From: Facklamia hominis CCUG 36813
GTDB taxonomy: Bacteria; Bacillota; Bacilli; Lactobacillales; Aerococcaceae
Length of the DNA: 64,000 nt
Assembly (NCBI RefSeq): GCF_000301035.1
Contig: NZ_JH932292.1
Coordinates: 1,168,857-1,232,856, forward strand
Direction: 5' to 3'
In this document: positions 9,305 to 18,736 of the stretch, piece after piece
Layout of the letters: every line of letters begins with the position of its first letter
How positions within the stretch are numbered: the first letter of the stretch is position 1
Notes under the pieces: generated by a model
What the model was told of the DNA's origin: nothing
The model's database searches: none
What the model saw: the letters and a program-made list of their open reading frames with translations, nothing else
Made by a program: the position numbers and the translations under genes

Positions 9305-9310
9305 AAACAA

Positions 9311-9352
9311 AAACAGCGCACTCTCATAGTAATGCGCTGTTTTATTTTTTTT
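9311..9352 (+). terminator. Rho-independent terminator after the ArsR gene
   Basis: Perfect 8-bp stem ACAGCGCA / TGCGCTGT with a 12-nt loop, followed by TTTATTTTTTTT. It begins 7 nt after the ArsR-family stop codon. Confidence 0.92.
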
Positions 9353-9381
9353 AAATAAACAAGCAATTATTATTCTAATTT

Positions 9382-9412
9382 TTGACAAATTTTTTTAAAT
9401 TTAGTGTATGAT
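9382..9412 (+). promoter_or_regulatory. Candidate sigma-A promoter for the AraC-family gene
   Basis: TTGACA at 9382-9387 and TATGAT at 9407-9412 are separated by 19 nt, a little longer than ideal. The pair lies about 50 nt upstream of the chosen ATG. Confidence 0.45.
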
Positions 9413-9460
9413 ATCAATATAGTATTACACAACATAAAATATAATCAAGGAAGTGACATC

Positions 9461-10273
9461 ATGTATATTTCGAACATCAATACAGCATCAATCCGTTTGG
9501 AAAATATTGAGCTAGATCGGATTTCGGAAGGTTCTCCTAAGACGATTCATTCACATGATCATTTAACGATTCTCTATTTGGCTAAAGGAGCCGCTACTTG
9601 TTCTCATCATGATACACGGGATAATATTAAGAAAAAAGACCTCATTATTCTTAATCCTAACCAACAAGTAACGATTGATCCTATTCGAAAAATCGAATAC
9701 ATTCAATTAGATATCACGGGTGTCGTTTTCATCTCGTCATCCAAAATTGAAGGTGATCATGGCGTATTTGTTGTCGCTGACGAAGGTCAAATGATTAAAT
9801 ACTATCTCGACCTTGCTCTATTAGAGAGTAAGAATGGTTTCCGTGGATCAGACATCATTTTAAGGAAATTAACAGAGTGTGTTCTTGCGCATATTTTGCG
9901 TCATCACAATCTTTCTATTAAAGATTCATCCATCCAAGTCAAACATGAAGAAATTGAAGAAATTAAAGAACATATTCGTCAAAACTTTAATCGAAAAGTC
10001 AGTTTAGACGAACTATCTGAATTAGTCGATATTAATAAATATTACCTCATCCGTCTTTTCAAACAACAAACCGGTCTTTCACCGATTGACTATCTGATAC
10101 ATCTGCGTTTAGCAGAAGCAGAACGTCTATTAACCTCTACTGATACAGATATTGCGGAAATATCCAATTATGTTGGCTTTCATTCAGCCTCTCACTTCTC
10201 TAAAACCTTTAAGGAAGCGAATGGCTTAACACCTTCTGCCTATCGTCGGAAATTTTCAAGAATTGGTTTTTAA
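9461..10273 (+). CDS. AraC/XylS-family transcriptional regulator
   Basis: A 270-residue activator with an N-terminal cupin-like sensor (TIHSHDHLTILYLAKG near residue 25) and a C-terminal pair of helix-turn-helix motifs. The second motif reads IAEISNYVGFHSASHFSKTF, the family signature. ATG at 9461 is chosen because AAGGAAG lies about seven nt upstream. An in-frame ATG at 9404 overlaps the candidate promoter and has no site. The histidine-rich cupin suggests a small ligand such as a sugar. The adjacent genes (nagB, glmM) are amino-sugar genes, but no target can be assigned. Confidence 0.9.
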   Translation: MYISNINTASIRLENIELDRISEGSPKTIHSHDHLTILYLAKGAATCSHHDTRDNIKKKDLIILNPNQQVTIDPIRKIEYIQLDITGVVFISSSKIEGDHGVFVVADEGQMIKYYLDLALLESKNGFRGSDIILRKLTECVLAHILRHHNLSIKDSSIQVKHEEIEEIKEHIRQNFNRKVSLDELSELVDINKYYLIRLFKQQTGLSPIDYLIHLRLAEAERLLTSTDTDIAEISNYVGFHSASHFSKTFKEANGLTPSAYRRKFSRIGF

Positions 10274-10286
10274 TAACAAACTTATT

Positions 10287-10319
10287 AAGGCTATGACAAA
10301 AATGTCATAGCCTTTTTAA
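10287..10319 (+). terminator. Terminator after the AraC-family gene
   Basis: Perfect 12-bp stem AAGGCTATGACA / TGTCATAGCCTT with an AAAA loop and a following run of T, starting 13 nt after the stop codon. Confidence 0.93.
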
Positions 10320-10449
10320 TAACATAAATTTCACATATATAACACGCCTCTGTGATTTATGGGCATTTAAAAAATTTGAAACAAAAAGTAACCTCTGCTC
10401 AACCATTTTAGGGCACTTGAAGAGATCACTCTTGATTAACATGATCTTT

Positions 10450-11808
10450 TTAGTCTTCTAATCCTCTAACTTCCTGAATGACATCCGCAATCATTCGACT
10501 GTATTCCGTCGCCAATAAATCAGTCTCAGCCTCGACCATAACACGAAGAAGAGGTTCTGTACCACTAGGACGAACCAAAATCCGTCCCTGTCCCTGCATC
10601 ATTTCTTCAACTTTTTGAATAACTTGTTGAACCGCGGGTTCATCCATCACTGTTTTTTTATCTCGAACCTTTACATTAACTAATTTCTGTGGATAAAGCG
10701 TCACTTCAGCTGCCAATTCTGATAAAGATTTACCCGACTCTTTCATCACTGACATTAACTGGATCGCCGTCAGCAAACCATCTCCTGTAGTATTCCAATT
10801 AAGGAAAACAATATGCCCTGACTGTTCGCCACCTAAATTGTAATCTTGAGCACGCATAGCTTCCACTACAAAACGGTCACCAACAGCCGTTTGAACAGAC
10901 TTCATTTCATTTGCTTCCAAAGCCTTATAGAATCCTATATTACTCATTACAGTCGATACAATGGTATCTTGACTTAACCGACCTTTTTGTTGTAATAGTT
11001 TGCCACAAATGAACATAATCTTATCGCCATCTACAATCTGGCCCTTTTCATCTACCGCAATTAAGCGATCACCATCTCCGTCAAAAGCCAATCCTAGATC
11101 GGCTTCCTTCTCTAGAACAAAATTTTGAAGTTGTTCGGGATGGGTAGAACCACACGCTTGATTAATATTCAAGCCATCAGGTCGGTCACCCATGGTATAA
11201 AAGTCGGTATCCAAATCAGCAAACAGCTGATTAATTAACGGTGCCGTAGCTCCATTAGCTGAGTCAACAGCTACACGAAGTCCTGACAAATCAACCGTTG
11301 TTGTAGAATATAAGAAATTAAGGTATTTAATAACCCCTTCATGAAATTCATCGATAATTCCTAAGCCTTCTGCACATGGACGAGGCAAATGATCTTCCTC
11401 TTGATCCAACAGCTCTTCAATCTCAGCTTCTTGATCGTCAGACAACTTAAAACCGTCTGCTGCAAAGAACTTAATTCCATTATCTCCAACTGGATTATGT
11501 GAAGCTGAGATCATCACTCCAGCGACGGCTTTTTGGGTCCGTGTTAAATAAGCAACTGCTGGTGTAGGAACAACACCCAGATGCATCACTTCAATCCCCA
11601 CAGACAAGAGCCCCGCGATTAAAGCAGACTCCAACATAGAACCAGATATTCTTGTATCACGACCCACTAATACTCTAGGCACCTCAGCATCTTCTGCATG
11701 TTGCAAAAGGACATAGCCACCACATCGACCTAATCTAAAAGCAAGCTCTGGACTTAATTCGAGATTCGCTATACCTCTAACACCATCAGTTCCAAAATAT
11801 TTTCCCAT
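10450..11808 (-). CDS. glmM: Phosphoglucosamine mutase
   Basis: Interconverts glucosamine-6-phosphate and glucosamine-1-phosphate on the route to UDP-GlcNAc. It has 452 residues from ATG at 11808. An ATG two codons upstream (11814) is too close to the TGGAG ribosome site. Seen are the N-terminal [11 protein letters not shown], the phosphoserine loop ISASHNP near 100, the metal site [20 protein letters not shown] and the phosphate-binding [12 protein letters not shown]. It is the last gene of cdaA-cdaR-glmM, a conserved operon in which GlmM is known to bind and restrain CdaA. Confidence 0.97.
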   Translation of the reverse strand: MGKYFGTDGVRGIANLELSPELAFRLGRCGGYVLLQHAEDAEVPRVLVGRDTRISGSMLESALIAGLLSVGIEVMHLGVVPTPAVAYLTRTQKAVAGVMISASHNPVGDNGIKFFAADGFKLSDDQEAEIEELLDQEEDHLPRPCAEGLGIIDEFHEGVIKYLNFLYSTTTVDLSGLRVAVDSANGATAPLINQLFADLDTDFYTMGDRPDGLNINQACGSTHPEQLQNFVLEKEADLGLAFDGDGDRLIAVDEKGQIVDGDKIMFICGKLLQQKGRLSQDTIVSTVMSNIGFYKALEANEMKSVQTAVGDRFVVEAMRAQDYNLGGEQSGHIVFLNWNTTGDGLLTAIQLMSVMKESGKSLSELAAEVTLYPQKLVNVKVRDKKTVMDEPAVQQVIQKVEEMMQGQGRILVRPSGTEPLLRVMVEAETDLLATEYSRMIADVIQEVRGLED

Positions 11809-11848
11809 TTTCATTCTCCATTCATTATCAATTCATTCGTAGTTATAT

Positions 11849-12832
11849 CTATTCTTTTTTAGATTCCTTGGCTCCCAGATCCTCCACTGTTACTTTAACA
11901 TTAACCTGGTTCGTGTCTGCTCCTGTAATTCCAGTTGGAAGATTTAAGATACCTGTGACCGTTTGAGACTTTTCAACTTGAGATACATCGACAACTAGTT
12001 CGACACTTTCAATTTGATTGAGGTCTTCTTGTCTTCCATAAAGAACCACCGAATGTCGATCCACTGGATCATATTGATAGGATTTTTTTGTATTATCTTC
12101 ACCAATCGGAGTGACTTTCAAAGGAACTGATTTAGAATTAGCTTCTAAATTAACTTTTGTTTTTATATCGACGACATCAGCGTTCACATCCAATAAGTCA
12201 CCATTTTTATCTAAAATCTGTAAGCGATATGTATTTGAAAAGCTCTCAGATATTTCGTCTTCTGAACTGATTTTTATGCCTACAAAATCAATCGCATCAA
12301 TCACTTCTTGCTTTCCAATCAATTTAACTTGTTTAGGATCAGTCTCAACAGAGCCCACTTTTACTGAGGAACTTAATTGTAAGTTGGAAACATCATATTC
12401 CACCGGTAAGGTAATAGCCTTACGCTTTTCAACATCAACCAATACACTTGAGGGACTAATCCGATAACTAATCTCTTGAGGTAATCCCTCAATTTTTAAA
12501 CGAAGTTTAGTTTGACCAATATCTCCTGAAGAAATTTCTTCTGTCTGTACAATAAAACTCTCGCGGGTCACTTGATTAATAATATTGCGTGGGCCTTCTA
12601 ACTTGACGGTCACCGTTTCATTAAGATCTGAAACATAAATATCATCAGGATGTTTCCCCAAAAGTAAAGGAATATTATACATCGTTTCAGAAGTATTCAC
12701 TGAACTAGCCATTTGTGTATTAAAGGCTGCTCTTCTGGAATAATTTTCGTTACTCACAAAAGTATAAATAAATAAAGCAAAAACCAAGGATATTAACCGT
12801 ACAGCCCACTTATTCTCAAAAAGTTTATTCAT
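11849..12832 (-). CDS. cdaR: CdaA regulatory protein (YbbR domains)
   Basis: Extracellular regulator of the diadenylate cyclase CdaA. It has 327 residues from ATG at 12832, with AAGGAGGG eight nt upstream. An upstream in-frame ATG at 12865 lies inside cdaA and lacks a site. One N-terminal membrane helix (WAVRLISLVFALFIYTFVS) is followed by several YbbR repeats outside the cell, each with a VxLEGP or VKLIGK-like core. The start overlaps the end of cdaA by 8 nt, so translational coupling is likely. An acidic/basic tail, EDLGAKESKKE, ends the protein. Confidence 0.93.
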   Translation of the reverse strand: MNKLFENKWAVRLISLVFALFIYTFVSNENYSRRAAFNTQMASSVNTSETMYNIPLLLGKHPDDIYVSDLNETVTVKLEGPRNIINQVTRESFIVQTEEISSGDIGQTKLRLKIEGLPQEISYRISPSSVLVDVEKRKAITLPVEYDVSNLQLSSSVKVGSVETDPKQVKLIGKQEVIDAIDFVGIKISSEDEISESFSNTYRLQILDKNGDLLDVNADVVDIKTKVNLEANSKSVPLKVTPIGEDNTKKSYQYDPVDRHSVVLYGRQEDLNQIESVELVVDVSQVEKSQTVTGILNLPTGITGADTNQVNVKVTVEDLGAKESKKE

Positions 12833-13685
12833 TTGAATTCCCTCCTTGTTTCGGAGTTTTTTCATTCCAGAAATCTTTTATGATCTTAATAAAGCTAGAT
12901 TGATCCTCTTCATCTGTATCTGTGTACAAGTATTGCAATAGTAACTGGTGCAACTCTTCCAAATCCAAATCCCGATGTAAAAAATCGTTCTTTACAATAG
13001 AAATAGCTCCGGTTTCTTCAGAAACAATGAGTGTTAATGCATCTGTTACTTCTCCTAAACCAATCGCTGCCCGATGCCTTGTTCCAAGCTCTTTTGGAAT
13101 AGTTCGACTCTCTGATAAAGGCAAGTAGCAAGATGCCGCAGCAATTCGGTAATCACTAATAATTACCGCTCCATCATGTAGAGGGGTATTTGGAATAAAA
13201 ATATTAATTAATAATTGACTGGAAACATCCGAATCCAAATCGATACCGGTTGAAATGTATTCTAACAAAGGATCTTCATTCTCAATTGAGATCAATGCTC
13301 CAATCTTACGCTTAGACATATAAAGTAAAGATTTTTCCAAATCATCAATCAATTGCTCGCTGGCATTGCGTTGTGATTGACGATTCCGAAAAAGACTCCG
13401 ACCTAAATTTTCCAATGCTTTTCGAAGCTCAGGTTGGAAAAGAATAATCAAGGCTACTACACCCCAAGAAATAACTTGGCCTAATAACCAATCAACGGTT
13501 TGCAACCCTATTGTTTGACTGAGAAACTTGGCCACCAAAATTAAAGCAATTCCTTGCAGCAAATTCATTGTCCTTGTTTTTCGAGCATACTTGATTAAGG
13601 TGTAAATAACTGCCCAAACAATAACGATATCTAAAACACTGACAATCGGTTGGTTGCCCAAAAAATGATTTAACCAACTAAACAT
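12825..13685 (-). CDS. cdaA: Membrane diadenylate cyclase
   Basis: Condenses two ATP to c-di-AMP, the essential second messenger controlling potassium and osmolyte uptake. It has 286 residues with three N-terminal membrane helices (residues about 12-85) and a DisA_N (DAC) catalytic domain. Both catalytic signatures are intact: LHDGAVII (DGA) near 170 and GTRHRAAIG (RHR) near 205. AGGTGAG precedes the ATG. It is the first gene of cdaA-cdaR-glmM. The matching phosphodiesterase gene gdpP lies in the same window at about 58 kb. Confidence 0.97.
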   Translation of the reverse strand: MFSWLNHFLGNQPIVSVLDIVIVWAVIYTLIKYARKTRTMNLLQGIALILVAKFLSQTIGLQTVDWLLGQVISWGVVALIILFQPELRKALENLGRSLFRNRQSQRNASEQLIDDLEKSLLYMSKRKIGALISIENEDPLLEYISTGIDLDSDVSSQLLINIFIPNTPLHDGAVIISDYRIAAASCYLPLSESRTIPKELGTRHRAAIGLGEVTDALTLIVSEETGAISIVKNDFLHRDLDLEELHQLLLQYLYTDTDEEDQSSFIKIIKDFWNEKTPKQGGNSNE

Positions 13686-13744
13686 ATACTCACCTACTTT
13701 TCTTCCTTCATTCTATCATATTGACAAATATAGACTAGAATTAT

Positions 13745-13993
13745 TTAGTGTTTTTCTTCATTTCGTTTTAACGAAAAATTATCTGGTACTAGATCAAGCC
13801 CTCCTCTTGCAAATGGATGACAACGTAAAATTCTGGCTAAGGCCATTAATCCTCCTTTTAATAGACCAAATCGACCGATTGCTTCAATGGCATAATTAGA
13901 ACAGGTTGGACGATAGCGACAAGAAGGAGGTGTTAGAGGAGATAGATATTTTTGATAGATCCGAATTAAGCCGATAGCCGCATTTTTTATCAT
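13745..13993 (-). CDS. yidD: Membrane protein insertion efficiency factor YidD
   Basis: Small membrane-associated protein (82 residues) that aids YidC/Sec-dependent membrane insertion. It contains the family signature [15 protein letters not shown] with its two cysteines, and [14 protein letters not shown] near the C-terminus. AAGGAG precedes the ATG. It is divergent from the Xaa-Pro peptidase gene and is followed 60 nt later by cdaA in the same direction. Confidence 0.95.
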   Translation of the reverse strand: MIKNAAIGLIRIYQKYLSPLTPPSCRYRPTCSNYAIEAIGRFGLLKGGLMALARILRCHPFARGGLDLVPDNFSLKRNEEKH

Positions 13994-14072
13994 AATCTTA
14001 CTCCTTTGATTGAATTGATCTTATTATTCATTATAATAGTTTTAAAGCAGATATACCATGAGGAGGATTTTT

Positions 14073-15161
14073 ATGGAAAAAGAACGTCTGAATAACGTAT
14101 TAGATAAAATGGCTGACTGCCAAGTGAACAATCTCTTAGTAACCGACCCTAGCTCAATTGATTATTTAATCAACTATCATACAGATCCCGGTGAACGACT
14201 CCTTGCGCTACTTATCCCACTCGAAGGACAGCCTACACTTATTCTTAACAAACTTTTCCCCGAATATATCGACCCTTCTGAAACAATTCATCAGATTCAT
14301 TACAGCGATGGCGAAGATATTATTAGCACTATCAGCAAACTGCTCCATCCCGGTCTAACCGGAATCGATAAAGTCTGGCCTAGTCATTTTCTCTTAGACT
14401 TAATGACCAAGCGCCAGGATATTGATTATTGTAATGGCAGTCTAATTATTGATCAAATCCGTAGTATCAAGACTCCAGCAGAAATTGAAAAAATGCTTGA
14501 TGCTTCTCATCGCAATGACCAAGCGGTCGGCCGATTAATCGATCTCCTTCCGCAAGCCCTCAGTGAGACAGAAATGACCGAAAAATTAGCTACGATCTAC
14601 CAAGAATTGGATTGTGATGGATTCTCTTTCGAACCGATTGTCGCCTACGGTGCTAATGCAGCCGATCCTCACCATGTTACCGATCAATCAAAACCTCAAC
14701 CTGGACAATGCGTCGTATTAGATATTGGTTCCTCTCGTCATGGGTACTGTTCAGATATGACCCGCACCGTCTTCTTTGAAGAGGTTTCTGATGAGGACCG
14801 TCATGTTTACGAAACGGTCTTAAAAGCCAACTTAGCGGCTATTGAACAAGTTAAACCTGGTGTCTCTTTTGCATCCATTGATAAAGCAGCACGGTCAGTC
14901 ATTGAAGAAGCTGGCTATGGTCAATACTTCACCCACCGAACAGGACACTCGATCGGTAGGGATGTTCATGAGTATGGGGATGTAGGTCCCTTTAACCAAG
15001 ACCTTGTCCAAGTAGGTAATACCTTCTCAATCGAACCAGGTATCTATATTCCTGGTCGCATTGGAGTTCGTATCGAAGACCTTGTCGTAGTCACAAAAGA
15101 CGGTTGTAAAGTCTTAAATGATTATCCTAAAGAGCTTAAAATCATTAAAAAAGATCGTTAA
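14073..15161 (+). CDS. pepQ: M24 family Xaa-Pro peptidase
   Basis: Metallopeptidase that cleaves Xaa-Pro bonds, completing turnover of proline peptides in the cytoplasm. It has 362 residues from ATG at 14073 with GAGGAGG upstream. An ATG at 14058 overlaps that site. An N-terminal creatinase-like domain precedes the pita-bread fold, whose five metal ligands are visible: Asp in VLDIGSS, Asp in CSDMTRT, His in RTGHSIGRDVHE, Glu in SIEPGIY and Glu in RIEDLVVV. The length fits PepQ. Aminopeptidase P-like activity cannot be excluded. birA starts 2 nt after its stop. Confidence 0.9.
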   Translation: MEKERLNNVLDKMADCQVNNLLVTDPSSIDYLINYHTDPGERLLALLIPLEGQPTLILNKLFPEYIDPSETIHQIHYSDGEDIISTISKLLHPGLTGIDKVWPSHFLLDLMTKRQDIDYCNGSLIIDQIRSIKTPAEIEKMLDASHRNDQAVGRLIDLLPQALSETEMTEKLATIYQELDCDGFSFEPIVAYGANAADPHHVTDQSKPQPGQCVVLDIGSSRHGYCSDMTRTVFFEEVSDEDRHVYETVLKANLAAIEQVKPGVSFASIDKAARSVIEEAGYGQYFTHRTGHSIGRDVHEYGDVGPFNQDLVQVGNTFSIEPGIYIPGRIGVRIEDLVVVTKDGCKVLNDYPKELKIIKKDR

Positions 15162-15163
15162 TT

Positions 15164-16168
15164 ATGACACAAAGTCTCAAAGAAAAAATTCTAGAAAAAT
15201 TCATTCATCAAACAAAGCCTCTCTCAGGAACGCAATTAGCCCAAGAATTTCAGGTTTCAAGGAATGCTATTTGGAAAACCATCCAGAATCTTAACCAATC
15301 CGGCTATCAAATCCAAGCTAAGAAAGGTAGTGGCTATCTACTTGAATCTCTCAAAAGGGAAATCGACCCCTTACAAATCTCGATCCATACTAAAGATTCT
15401 TTCTTAAAACCTGTCATTTTTCATAAAGAAATAGTCTCGTCAACCAATGATTGGGCAAAAGAATACAGCTTTAAAGCAAATTTTCAAAATGCCCTATTTA
15501 TTGCTGACCAACAAACGGAGGGACGTGGAAGATATGGGAACTCCTTTTATTCGCAATTAGAAAACGGTCTTTACTTTTCATTGTTATTAAAAGCTGATCC
15601 CATCATCCATCAAAAATTAGACTATCTTACAATGATCGCAGCCCTAACCCTAACTAAGACCCTAAACCCTTATCTTGATACTAGCTTAAAAATCAAGTGG
15701 GTGAATGATCTTTTCTACCAAGGGAAAAAAATTGCTGGAATCCTTACGGAAGCCAATTTTAATCTGGAAAGTCAAGAATTAACCAGCGTAATTGTTGGAA
15801 TAGGTCTCAATCTATCCGGATCTTTCCCCCCACAAAATGAAGGCGCACTCTCATTTGCAGGAACCCTCTTTAAGAAAAGTTTGCCTAAAGATTTTTCAAA
15901 AAATCAGTTCTTAAGTCAATTTCTCCATCAATTCTGTTATGAATTAACAAGAGAAACTAAGCTAATTTTAAAGGATTATGAAGCTTTACTAATGGGCAAA
16001 GGCTGTATTATAAATTTTCAACATGGCAGTACTCACTACCAAGGAACCCTTCTAGGAATTGATGAAAAGGGGCATTTAAAAGTTCGCCTCATAAATAACC
16101 AAATAATCACTCTTTCTAGTGGCCAAGTCCATCTAGGAAGTCAACAATTTTATCAGCTTGACAATTAA
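15164..16168 (+). CDS. birA: Biotin operon repressor / biotin protein ligase
   Basis: Bifunctional BirA: it activates biotin to biotinyl-AMP, attaches it to the biotin carboxyl carrier protein, and represses biotin genes. It has 334 residues. The N-terminal helix-turn-helix (TQLAQEFQVSRNAIWKTIQ) is followed by the catalytic domain with the biotinyl-AMP loop EGRGRYGNSF near 120 and KWVNDLFYQGKKIAGIL near 180, then an SH3-like C-terminal domain. It begins 2 nt after pepQ with only a weak ribosome site, suggesting coupled translation. Confidence 0.95.
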   Translation: MTQSLKEKILEKFIHQTKPLSGTQLAQEFQVSRNAIWKTIQNLNQSGYQIQAKKGSGYLLESLKREIDPLQISIHTKDSFLKPVIFHKEIVSSTNDWAKEYSFKANFQNALFIADQQTEGRGRYGNSFYSQLENGLYFSLLLKADPIIHQKLDYLTMIAALTLTKTLNPYLDTSLKIKWVNDLFYQGKKIAGILTEANFNLESQELTSVIVGIGLNLSGSFPPQNEGALSFAGTLFKKSLPKDFSKNQFLSQFLHQFCYELTRETKLILKDYEALLMGKGCIINFQHGSTHYQGTLLGIDEKGHLKVRLINNQIITLSSGQVHLGSQQFYQLDN

Positions 16169-16233
16169 TTCCGTCTTAAATATTTAATAGCATTAGTTAG
16201 TCCAAAAATAAATCCGACTAACTAGACAAATAG

Positions 16234-16270
16234 AATCCGCGTTGTTGAAGAACAAACAACGCGGATTTTA
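16234..16270 (+). terminator. Terminator after birA
   Basis: Perfect 13-bp stem AATCCGCGTTGTT / AACAACGCGGATT with an 8-nt loop and trailing TTTA. It lies between convergent birA and the formate/nitrite channel gene. Confidence 0.85.
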
Positions 16271-16311
16271 TCTAATTATTAATAGTAACTCTATTATTTC
16301 AAAAATGATAT

Positions 16312-17115
16312 TTAGTCTCTTAAAGATAGACCCTCATCATTTAACCAAGCGTATACAAGCCCCATCACCAAACCACCACCAATATAATTACCTACCCAAG
16401 CAACTACCCAAGCTAATAAAACAGGTATAACTTGAATAAAATCCGATTCATAGGAGGAAAAAGCCACCATCGCAAACGAACCAAAATTAGCCACCACGTG
16501 CTCATAACCTAAAAATACAAACATAAAAATGGCTCCAAAAACAAGTAATAACTTTGCAAACTCCGTTTTTGCCAAGAGGTAACCTAAAATCGCAATATTT
16601 ACGAAAATATTCGCTGCAATCGCCTCAATGAATACTTGCATTAATCCTTTAGATAGTTTACCTGCAACTGTCGTCACAATAAAACTTTCCGCTGTTAAAT
16701 GACTAAAAGCTCCTGTATTAGATACTAGTAAAGCAGCTACAATTGCTCCTAATAAATTACCTAAAGTACAAAATGCAAGGATTTGACAGGCCTTTTTTGG
16801 CTTAATTAATTGATGATACATTCCCACAGTTAAATACATCATATTAGAAGTCACTAATTCATGATGTAAAAAGAGAATGAAAGAAAGGCCAAATGCAAAT
16901 AAGAAAGAATAGATAAATTTTCCAACTTGTGGATTCATAATATTAATATAATCCGCTGCATAAACTCCTGCTGCTGTAGCTAAAACCAACATAGCACCAG
17001 CATACATAGACCGAACAAAATAACGTGCTTTACTTTGTTCGAATAAAGCTTCTTTCTTGGCAACCGCGCCGGCTATCGTCGAAATAAATGCGCTCTGTGT
17101 ATTCAAATTTTCCAT
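16312..17115 (-). CDS. Formate/nitrite transporter family channel
   Basis: Pentameric FNT-type membrane channel for formate, nitrite or a related small anion. It has 267 residues with about six hydrophobic helices. Family landmarks are the HHELVTSNMM loop (compare ELFTGN in FocA), EHVVANFGSF (compare EHSVANM) and the C-terminal GNYIGGGLVMGLVYAW. Fermentative lactic-acid-type bacteria usually use it with pyruvate formate-lyase, but no pfl gene is visible here. GATAGGAG precedes the ATG. The exact substrate is not decidable from sequence. Confidence 0.92.
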   Translation of the reverse strand: MENLNTQSAFISTIAGAVAKKEALFEQSKARYFVRSMYAGAMLVLATAAGVYAADYINIMNPQVGKFIYSFLFAFGLSFILFLHHELVTSNMMYLTVGMYHQLIKPKKACQILAFCTLGNLLGAIVAALLVSNTGAFSHLTAESFIVTTVAGKLSKGLMQVFIEAIAANIFVNIAILGYLLAKTEFAKLLLVFGAIFMFVFLGYEHVVANFGSFAMVAFSSYESDFIQVIPVLLAWVVAWVGNYIGGGLVMGLVYAWLNDEGLSLRD

Positions 17116-17133
17116 CTCTAATCTCCTATCATT

Positions 17134-18468
17134 TTATTCTGAAAAATAACGTAACTTAAATGACAATTCATCAGGTCCTACAAAAGCGTAACCTAGTTCC
17201 TTTAACTTAGGAATTAACTGATCAACTGCCTCGGGCGTCGCTGGGTGATTATCATGCATTAAAATTAATGAATGATGTTGCAAGGAACGATCTACCTCAT
17301 TTAAAATAGCTTGCGTATTATGGCTTGACCAATCCATGGTGTCAATATTCCAAAGTATCGATGTCATTCCCTGCTTAGCCATCAAATCGACCACTCGTTT
17401 CCCACCCGCTCCAAAAGGTAACCGATATAGATTCGGTTCAAAACCACATGCAGCTTTTATAGCCATTTGAGTCCACTCAAATTGCTTTAAAACCTCTTCA
17501 TCACTACATTTTCTTAAATCCGGATGATTATAGGTATGGTTCCCGATAATATGGCCTTCATCATAAATTCGCTTGGTTAATTCTGGATACTTATCCACAT
17601 TCCCTCCCACGAGAAAGAAGGTGGCCTTGACACCATGCTTTTTCAAAACATCCAGAAGCCAAGGGGTATACTCAGGATTTGGCCCATCATCAAAGGTTAA
17701 AGAAGCCAATGGCTCTTGATCAAATTCACTAGCTCGTAAAGCTATTTTTAAAAAAGGACTTTCTTTTAAGTTCTCCTTAAACTCCGCCGAATAGTCACCA
17801 TACTGGGCTCCTTTTAAAATGATCTCCGCTAGACGATCAGCTTTGGACTGCAAGGTCTGTCGCAACGATTCGGCTTGTGGTTGATTTGCTAAATCTCTAT
17901 AACGCGCTTCAAATTTCAGGTATTCTTTTAATCCTGGTTCAATATCTCCCCGCACCTTAATATTAAGATCTCTATTTTGAACAACCGCTTGAGCCTCGTC
18001 GATTGATTGCAAAATATCCATACCCTCTTGATAAATTTGGCAAGCAGGGCTGTTTGCTTCTTTTCCTTGACAAGCCTTTAATTTCCCCTCTAGTTCCTTT
18101 CGATCCAGATCTGCGCGAAGTAATTTATTATCACCCTGATTAGTTTGAAAAATACTTCGAGCATTCTGTAACTCATCAAAGGCGCGTTGAAAAGTCACAT
18201 ATTTTTTTTTGAAAGGTAACCCCCCAACAAGCGGCATCTGATTAACAATAGCGGCAAGATGATCTAAATCTTCCTGTTTAGCATTTTTATCCAGGCCTTT
18301 GGTCTCTGATTGCAGCTGATCTAAAGCTACTTGATACTGGTTAACTAAGGCTTTAGACGGTTTCTGCCAATAAACAATTAATAAACACACAACCAGCCCC
18401 AGCAATACCGCTCCGACTTTGGGACTGAAGATTTTCGGTTGAAAATTTATTTTTTTTATTTTTCTCAT
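17134..18468 (-). CDS. Membrane-anchored polysaccharide deacetylase (PgdA-like)
   Basis: Probable peptidoglycan N-acetylglucosamine deacetylase, a modification that confers lysozyme resistance. It has 444 residues from ATG at 18468 with AAGAGGG upstream. A longer frame from 18525 lacks a site. It has a short basic cytoplasmic end, one membrane helix (GAVLLGLVVCLLIVYW), then about 220 residues of charged helical sequence with a Cys pair (KACQGKEANSPAC). The C-terminal NodB domain follows: TFDDGPNPEYTP (catalytic Asp), GNHTYNHPDL (zinc His pair), YRLPFGAGG, ILWNIDTMDW and LILMHDNH (catalytic His). All catalytic motifs are intact. The middle domain is unrecognised. Confidence 0.88.
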   Translation of the reverse strand: MRKIKKINFQPKIFSPKVGAVLLGLVVCLLIVYWQKPSKALVNQYQVALDQLQSETKGLDKNAKQEDLDHLAAIVNQMPLVGGLPFKKKYVTFQRAFDELQNARSIFQTNQGDNKLLRADLDRKELEGKLKACQGKEANSPACQIYQEGMDILQSIDEAQAVVQNRDLNIKVRGDIEPGLKEYLKFEARYRDLANQPQAESLRQTLQSKADRLAEIILKGAQYGDYSAEFKENLKESPFLKIALRASEFDQEPLASLTFDDGPNPEYTPWLLDVLKKHGVKATFFLVGGNVDKYPELTKRIYDEGHIIGNHTYNHPDLRKCSDEEVLKQFEWTQMAIKAACGFEPNLYRLPFGAGGKRVVDLMAKQGMTSILWNIDTMDWSSHNTQAILNEVDRSLQHHSLILMHDNHPATPEAVDQLIPKLKELGYAFVGPDELSFKLRYFSE

Positions 18469-18674
18469 CTCATCCCTCTTTCTTCTACTCTTTCTATTAT
18501 ATACGATATTGCCTAGAAATGACATGCTCCTTTGACCATATTACTTTGACGCAAGAATTTAACAGCTTACGGGTTCTTATTAATAGTTTTAAATTAGTTA
18601 AACATATTAACTCATGCTAATCTATCTCCTTTTTTCAGAATACCGATTCCATGTATCATTAACTCCAAAAAAGC

Positions 18675-18710
18675 AAAAAAGACTGAAACCTATTAAAAGT
18701 CTCAGTCTTA
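18675..18710 (-). terminator. Terminator after thiT
   Basis: On the minus strand AAGACTGAGAC pairs with GTTTCAGTCTT (one mismatch) and is followed by TTTTTT, 27 nt after the thiT stop. Confidence 0.85.
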
Positions 18711-18736
18711 ATCGATAAAATATCAGATACATTGAT

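Noticed and set aside
12111-12467. 118-codon plus-strand ORF antisense to cdaR
   Set aside because: No ribosome site and Ser/Thr-rich antisense composition; cdaR is well supported.
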